From contig NZ_JAFMYV010000015.1 in the NCBI RefSeq assembly GCF_017353185.1, positions 1 to 64,000 on the forward strand: a stretch of 64,000 nt of DNA. The letters run 5' to 3'. Of this stretch, positions 59,229-64,000 are shown in pieces; position 1 is the stretch's first letter; each line of letters opens with the position of its first letter. The position numbers and the translations under genes were made by a program. The notes under the pieces are model-generated. The model was not told the origin of the DNA, made no database searches, and was given only the letters and a program-made list of their open reading frames with translations. Source of the DNA: Fibrella rubiginis. Its GTDB lineage: Bacteria > Bacteroidota > Bacteroidia > Cytophagales > Spirosomataceae.

Positions 59229-61886
59229 TTATAGGTTCAGCAACGCCCGTCCCTGTGCTAGCGCGGCATCCAAACCAGCGGCATCGGAACCACCCGCCGT
59301 GGCAAAAAAGGGCTGACCGCCACCCCCACCTTTGATGTGTTTGGCAAGGTCTTTTACGACCTGCCCGGCGTTGAGACCGCGCCCCTTGATGAGGCTGTCG
59401 GGCAGCATGACGGCAAGTTGGGGTTTACCGTTGATGTCGGCGCCCAGCACCAGGGCAAGGTTATCTACTTTGGCTTTCAGGTCGTAGGCTAATTGCTTCA
59501 GCGCGTCGGCGTTGGGAACGGCTACACGTTCGACCAGCAGGCTGTACTCAGCGGCGTTGGTTATTTTACCAAGTAGCTCGTTTTTAAGCTGTTGCACCTT
59601 TTCATTTTCCAGCGCTTCCACCTGCCTTTGCAGGGTGTTGCGCTCGTCGAGGAGGGTTTGAACGGCCTTCACTACATCTTTTGGGGCTTTCAACAGGTCT
59701 TTCAACGCAGTCAATGTCGCTTCCTGCTCGTTCAGCAGCGCCAGGGCACTTTCCGATGTTTTGGCCTCGATCCGCCGAACGCCGGTTGACACGGATCCCT
59801 CCGACGTGATTTTGAACAGGCCAATCTGACCCGTAGCCGGCACGTGTGTACCCCCGCAAAGCTCAACGGAGTAGGTAGGGTCGAAGGTAATGACGCGCAC
59901 AAAGTCGCCGTATTTTTCGCCGAACAGGGCCGTAGCACCCATGGCGCGGGCTTGCTCGATGGGCACGTTGCGCTTTTCGTCCAGCGGGATATTCTGCCGG
60001 ATGCGTTCGTTGACAATCGTTTCCACGCGCCCAATTTCGTCGTCGGTCATTTTGCCGAAGTGGCTAAAGTCGAACCGGAGGGCATCGGGACCCACATAGG
60101 AGCCTTTTTGCGCCACGTGCGTACCGAGTACCTCGCGCAGGGCCGAGTGCATCAGGTGCGTAGCCGAGTGGTTGTCTTCCGTCAGTTCGCGACGGTGCGT
60201 GTCGATTTTGGCAAAAACGAGATCAGCCGATTCAAGCAGTTCGTCCATGTCGGGACGGTCGGCTACGAGGTGGATTGTGAGGTCATTTTCCTTGCGGGTA
60301 TCGAGTACGGTCAGCGTGGCCTTCGGTACGTTATGGTGCATCAATTCCAGCGTACCGGTGTCGCCAATCTGACCACCCGATTCGGCGTAGAAGGGCGTAC
60401 GGTCCAGCACAATCTGCACCTGCGTTCCCTGTTTGTTCTGCACACGCCGATACTTCACCACCTGGGCGTATGTCTCCGTGTTATCGTAGCCTACAAATTC
60501 CACTTTATCCACATCCTGAAGCTCAATCCAGTCACCTGCTGAATAAGAGGCATCTTTGCGGGAACGCTGTTTTTGAGCCTGCAAGGCTGTTTCGAAGCTC
60601 GCTTCGTCAATTTGAAGGCCTTTCTCGCGGGCAATCAGCGCGGTCAGGTCGGCAGGAAAACCGAAGGTGTCGTTCAGTTCGAAAACCGTTTCGCCAGGTA
60701 TCGTTTTGTCGGTGCCAAGCTGTTCTATGATCTGGTCCAATCGCGTCAGACCCGTACCCAGCGTGCGCAGGAACGCGATTTCTTCTTCACGGATGACCGT
60801 AGCCACAAACTCCTGCTGCGCTGTCAATTCGGGGAATACGTCAGCAAATTGGTTAGCCAGGTGAGGCACCAGCTTACACATAAACGGCTCGGTAAAACCC
60901 AGGTACGAATAGCCGTAGCGGATGGCGCGGCGCAGAATCCGGCGAATCACGTAGCCGGCTTTGGCGTTGCTCGGCACCAGCCCGTCGCCGATGGCAAAGC
61001 TCACCGCCCGGATGTGGTCGGCAATGACGCGCATGGCCACGTCGGATTTTTCCATTTGGCCCGTATACGTACGGCCCGACAGTTCTTCAATCAGGCCTAT
61101 CGTGCCCGAAAACACGTCGGTATCGTAGTTGCTCTGCTTGCCCTGAATGGCCATGCACAGCCGCTCGAAGCCCATGCCCGTATCGACGTGGCGGGCGGGC
61201 AGCTCTTCCAGCGAGCCATCGGCCTTGCGGTTGAACTGCATAAACACGTTGTTCCAGATCTCCACCACCTGCGGATGATCGGCATTCACCAGGTCACGGC
61301 CCGACTGTTTGGCGACTTCCTCCGCAGAACGCAGGTCGATGTGTATTTCCGAGCAGGGACCGCAGGGACCGGTGGCGCCCATCTCCCAGAAGTTATCTTT
61401 TTTGTTGCCCAGAATGATCCGGCTCTCATCTCCAACGATGCCTTTCCAAATGTTCCAGGACTCCTGATCAAAAGGCACACCGTCGGCCTCATCACCTTTG
61501 AACACAGATACGTAGATGCGGTCTTTCGGGAGTTTGAATACTTCCGTCAGCAGCTCCCACGACCACTCCAGGGCTTCTTTTTTGAAGTAATCACCAAACG
61601 ACCAGTTGCCCAGCATCTCGAACATGGTGTGGTGATAGGTGTCAAAGCCAACGTCTTCCAGGTCATTGTGTTTGCCACTCACGCGAAGGCATTTCTGGGT
61701 GTCGGCCACGCGTTTGGCCGGGGGGGTACCGTTGCCTAGAAAGAAGTCTTTAAACTGCGCCATCCCTGAGTTATTGAACATCAGAGTGGGGTCGTTTTTA
61801 GCTACAAGCGGGGCCGAAGGGACAATGAGGTGTTGTTTCGAGCGAAAGAAATCGAGAAACTGACGGCGTATTTCAGAAGAAGTCAT
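59229..61886 (-). CDS. alaS: Alanyl-tRNA synthetase
   Basis: 885 residues from the ATG at 61886 (MTSSEIRRQFLDFFRSKQHLIVPSAPLVAKNDPTLMFNNSGM); an ATG seven codons upstream is less likely. Catalytic core with FNNSGMAQFKD, GNWSFGDYFKKEAL and GPCGPCSEIHID. The editing domain has HSATHLMHSALREVLG (HxxxH near 570) and CGGTHV (near 677), the zinc-binding editing residues. The C-terminal DHHA1/C-Ala domain ends GGGGGQPFFATAGG. It charges tRNA-Ala and clears mis-charged Ser/Gly. It is divergent from merR with a long palindrome between. Confidence 0.98.
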   Translation of the reverse strand: MTSSEIRRQFLDFFRSKQHLIVPSAPLVAKNDPTLMFNNSGMAQFKDFFLGNGTPPAKRVADTQKCLRVSGKHNDLEDVGFDTYHHTMFEMLGNWSFGDYFKKEALEWSWELLTEVFKLPKDRIYVSVFKGDEADGVPFDQESWNIWKGIVGDESRIILGNKKDNFWEMGATGPCGPCSEIHIDLRSAEEVAKQSGRDLVNADHPQVVEIWNNVFMQFNRKADGSLEELPARHVDTGMGFERLCMAIQGKQSNYDTDVFSGTIGLIEELSGRTYTGQMEKSDVAMRVIADHIRAVSFAIGDGLVPSNAKAGYVIRRILRRAIRYGYSYLGFTEPFMCKLVPHLANQFADVFPELTAQQEFVATVIREEEIAFLRTLGTGLTRLDQIIEQLGTDKTIPGETVFELNDTFGFPADLTALIAREKGLQIDEASFETALQAQKQRSRKDASYSAGDWIELQDVDKVEFVGYDNTETYAQVVKYRRVQNKQGTQVQIVLDRTPFYAESGGQIGDTGTLELMHHNVPKATLTVLDTRKENDLTIHLVADRPDMDELLESADLVFAKIDTHRRELTEDNHSATHLMHSALREVLGTHVAQKGSYVGPDALRFDFSHFGKMTDDEIGRVETIVNERIRQNIPLDEKRNVPIEQARAMGATALFGEKYGDFVRVITFDPTYSVELCGGTHVPATGQIGLFKITSEGSVSTGVRRIEAKTSESALALLNEQEATLTALKDLLKAPKDVVKAVQTLLDERNTLQRQVEALENEKVQQLKNELLGKITNAAEYSLLVERVAVPNADALKQLAYDLKAKVDNLALVLGADINGKPQLAVMLPDSLIKGRGLNAGQVVKDLAKHIKGGGGGQPFFATAGGSDAAGLDAALAQGRALLNL

Positions 61887-61900
61887 GTGCGAAGAAAGTG

Positions 61901-62042
61901 ACCCCACCCCCAGCCCTTCCCCTTAAAACAAGGGGAGGGGAGCCGTACTACCCTAGTATTCTGAGCAAAGAGTCGACAGCGCGAAGCTCTTGTAGAGCGG
62001 CTCCCCTCCCCTCTGTTTAAGGGGAAGGGCTGGGGGTGGGGT
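61901..62042. repeat. 45-bp-arm inverted repeat (CCCCACCCCCAGCCCTTCCC family)
   Basis: 61901-61945 and 61998-62042 match at about 42 of 45 positions with a 52-nt loop. Similar C-rich/G-rich palindromes are dispersed in Bacteroidota and Cyanobacteria. It lies in the intergenic region between the divergent alaS and merR genes, filling both leaders. Confidence 0.8.
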
Positions 62043-62121
62043 ACCACAAAATTACGCTATTTTCGTCTTCAGATTGGCATCTACAGGCCGTGGGGCGGTC
62101 AAATCACAACGTAACGCAGGT

Positions 62122-62493
62122 ATGGAATCGGGCGATAAGCGGTATTACAGCATCCGGGAAGTGGCCGACATGTTCGACGTGAACATTTCGCGGTTGCGGT
62201 ATTATGAAAAAGAATTTCCGACACTCAGCCCCAAAAAAAACCGCTCCGGCGACCGCGTTTACACCAAAACAGACATAGACCACCTGCGCGAAATCCTCGA
62301 TCTGGTCGAAAACCGGGGCTTCAAACTCCAGGGCGCCCGCGAGTACCTGAACAAGAAACAAGGCACCCTCAACGAGACAGCCGCCGTGCTCGATAAGCTC
62401 AGGGAAATCAAACAGTTTATGACTACCCTGCGCGATGGTCTGGGTAGTGAGGGTGGCAACGGGCAGGAGGTAAAAGCAAACAGTAAACAGTAG
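62122..62493 (+). CDS. MerR-family transcriptional regulator
   Basis: 123 residues from the ATG at 62122. The winged helix is at the N-terminus: YYSIREVADMFDVNISRLRYYEKEF (about 8-32), then GDRVYTKTDIDHLREILDLVENRGFKLQGAREYL. The short helical tail (AAVLDKLREIKQFMTTLRDGL) would dimerise, but there is no obvious ligand- or metal-binding domain and no Cys. It belongs to the short MerR group of Bacteroidota; its target is unknown. It is convergent with the GlsB-like gene. Confidence 0.9.
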   Translation: MESGDKRYYSIREVADMFDVNISRLRYYEKEFPTLSPKKNRSGDRVYTKTDIDHLREILDLVENRGFKLQGAREYLNKKQGTLNETAAVLDKLREIKQFMTTLRDGLGSEGGNGQEVKANSKQ

Positions 62494-62505
62494 GGTATAG
62501 CCAAT

Positions 62506-62539
62506 AAAAATGCCCCAGACACATGTCTGGGGCATTTTT
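62506..62539. terminator. 16-bp-arm bidirectional terminator
   Basis: AAAAATGCCCCAGACA at 62506-62521 pairs perfectly with 62524-62539 (2-nt centre). It lies between the convergent merR and GlsB-like genes. Confidence 0.9.
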
Positions 62540-62575
62540 GTGTTAAATGGAGCTATCTGATAGGATAGCCGGAGG

Positions 62576-62812
62576 TTAGAATAGTCTTCCAATAAAAATG
62601 AGCACGACCGCACCACCAAAGGCAATGAGCAGATTCATCAACAGCCCATCGTTGTCTGGGTCGTTGCCCAGGCGTCTGGCAATAAAGCCACCTACCAGGC
62701 CGCCCACAATGCCAAGAATGATGTTAACCAGCGCTGAATTGTGGCTGCCCATGAAGCGGCTGGCCAAGTAACCGGCGATGCCGCCAATGATAATCGAATA
62801 CAAGAAGCCCAT
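62576..62812 (-). CDS. GlsB/YeaQ/YmgE-family stress membrane protein
   Basis: 78 residues from the ATG at 62812 (MGFLYSIIIGGIAGYLASRFMG). Three hydrophobic segments with Gly motifs (IIGGIAGYLA, IILGIVGGLVGGFIA, LLIAFGGAVVLIFIGRLF) are the transglycosylase-associated/GlsB pattern. Upstream in-frame codons would add a 60-residue tail with no family match. It is expected in the inner membrane and in stress response; the molecular role is unknown. Confidence 0.9.
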   Translation of the reverse strand: MGFLYSIIIGGIAGYLASRFMGSHNSALVNIILGIVGGLVGGFIARRLGNDPDNDGLLMNLLIAFGGAVVLIFIGRLF

Positions 62813-63044
62813 GATATAATAAGGTTTAGTGAAGGATACCAAAACGTTTTGGTGCATGAATAACGTGAAATGTTGGGCAGTATCCTGAAAAATGAGTGAG
62901 TGGCCGGGGTGGGCAGACCAGTTAAGCCAGGTCTGAAACCGCAGGAAGCGAGGCGCTCTTGCCTTGAATTTCACTAACTTGCAAAACAGCAATAGTACAC
63001 GCCCTTCACTCTTTTTGGCCTGATAACCAATTCTTTACCTTGTT

Positions 63045-64000
63045 ATGAAATCATATCTGCATCTATATCTCTGGTGGCTGATGAGCTTGCTGGTCACCAC
63101 AACGGCTGTTGCTCAACCCGACGTGCAAAAGAAAATTCAGACCGACCTGATTCTGGCCGAAGATGGTACTACCGTTCAATTGCCCGCCGGGACGTTTTCG
63201 CTGGCTGGCAGCTTATCCTTGCAGGACAAAAAGAACGTAACGATTAGGGGCGCGGGCGTGGGCAAAACCGTATTGTCGTTTCGGGGGCAAACCGAAGGCG
63301 CCGAGGGCTTGCGCGTGACTAACGGCACCAACATTACCATCGAAAACATGACGTTGCAGGACTCTAAAGGCGACTGCATCAAGACCATGAACGTAGATGG
63401 CATCACCTTCCGCAACCTGCTGGTGGAATGGACCGGCGACCCTAAAGCGACCAACGGCTCCTACGGCCTGTATCCGGTACAGTGCCAGAACGTACAGATT
63501 CTCAGCTGCACCGCCGTAGGGGCTTCCGACGCGGGTATCTACGTGGGGCAGTCGCGGCAGATTGTGGTGCGCAACTGCACGGCCTACCATAACGTGGCGG
63601 GCATTGAAATTGAAAATTCCGTTGGGGCCGACGTGTCCGAAAACCACGCCTATGCCAACACAGGAGGCATTCTGGTATTCGACCTGCCCGATCTGGTGCA
63701 GAAGAAAGGCGGGCAGGTGCGGGTATTCAACAACCTGATTGAGCACAACAACCTCGACAATTTTGCGCCGAAAGGTAACATTGTAGCCAGGGTCCCGGCC
63801 GGAACAGGCATGATGATTCTGGCTACCAACGACGTTGAGATTTTCAACAACCGGATCATCGACAATAAATCGCTGGGGACGGGTGTCATCAGTTATTTCA
63901 TGACCGAAGAACCCATCCGCGACAGCCTCTACAATCCGTACCCCACGAACATTGCCATTCACGACAATACCTACAGCCGATTGCCGGGCTACCCCACCCG
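63045..64000 (+). CDS. Right-handed parallel beta-helix protein (3' end outside the window)
   Basis: The ATG at 63045 opens a frame that reaches the right edge (318 codons visible). Signal peptide MKSYLHLYLWWLMSLLVTTTAVAQ. Repeated beta-helix coils follow: KNVTIRGAGVGKTVLSF, TNITIENMTLQDSKGDCIKTM, VDGITFRNLLVEWTG, QNVQILSCTAVGASDAGIYVGQS, GIEIENSVGADVSENHAYANTGGILVFD. This is the pectin-lyase-like/C5-epimerase-like fold of exported polysaccharide lyases and related proteins. Catalytic residues cannot be chosen from this part. Confidence 0.85.
   Translation, partial: MKSYLHLYLWWLMSLLVTTTAVAQPDVQKKIQTDLILAEDGTTVQLPAGTFSLAGSLSLQDKKNVTIRGAGVGKTVLSFRGQTEGAEGLRVTNGTNITIENMTLQDSKGDCIKTMNVDGITFRNLLVEWTGDPKATNGSYGLYPVQCQNVQILSCTAVGASDAGIYVGQSRQIVVRNCTAYHNVAGIEIENSVGADVSENHAYANTGGILVFDLPDLVQKKGGQVRVFNNLIEHNNLDNFAPKGNIVARVPAGTGMMILATNDVEIFNNRIIDNKSLGTGVISYFMTEEPIRDSLYNPYPTNIAIHDNTYSRLPGYPT

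Overview
The window reads as a chromosomal segment of a Bacteroidota bacterium, most likely a Cytophagales member close to Spirosoma/Fibrella (inference from gene content, no search run). Supporting signs are giant secreted proteins ending in type IX secretion (T9SS)-like C-terminal domains, a SusC/SusD pair, FecA-like and PorT-like outer-membrane proteins, many Cys lipoproteins, TAnnTTTG-type promoters, and a GC-rich background. No rRNA, tRNA, CRISPR array or transposase gene was seen.

Layout. 1-11 kb: the end of a large secreted glycosidase-like protein, a free-standing LytTR regulator, an outer-membrane barrel plus GDSL lipoprotein pair, a BON-LysM protein, a NUC1 nuclease lipoprotein, a TMTC/PMT-like membrane TPR protein, a PAS histidine kinase, a small periplasmic-type protein and a 38-residue membrane mini-protein. 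11-23 kb: a GH130-like lipoprotein, methylmalonyl-CoA mutase large and small subunits separated by an oppositely oriented FecA-like receptor with two metalloregulator-like operators, then dnaA, a GNAT/FemAB-like protein, DUF3108, a HExxH aminopeptidase-like protein and a YtxH protein. 23.3-46.9 kb: one uninterrupted minus-strand run of surface genes. It holds a six-gene operon (Tat-like exported protein, three tandem tail-collar/Mdp proteins, a leaderless periplasmic-binding-fold protein, and a giant Ig-repeat T9SS protein broken by one frameshift in a C7 tract), a LuxR regulator, a 2184-aa beta-helix/Ig T9SS protein, a membrane-anchored AraC-TPR regulator, a 1570-aa thioredoxin/Cys-rich/beta-helix T9SS protein, and a curlin-repeat protein 17 bp behind it. 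47-50 kb: an SdrD-B/cytochrome c lipoprotein and an AT-rich two-gene cassette (AAA ATPase plus TOPRIM-like protein, ATGA overlap) that looks like an anti-phage or RloAB/OLD-type system. 50-64 kb: a sialidase-like lipoprotein, a PQQ sugar dehydrogenase, SusD/SusC, alaS, a MerR regulator, a GlsB/YeaQ protein and the start of a beta-helix protein running off the edge.

Two candidates stand out as possibly undescribed systems: the tail-collar triad operon leading into a giant secreted protein, and the ATPase/TOPRIM cassette with a 158-bp hairpin in its leader whose four mismatches are all G-U wobbles only in the cassette's own RNA. A window-wide pattern is also notable: at least a dozen intergenic junctions carry perfect or near-perfect inverted repeats (arms 14-69 bp, each of a different sequence), several reaching exactly to the stop codons of the flanking genes.
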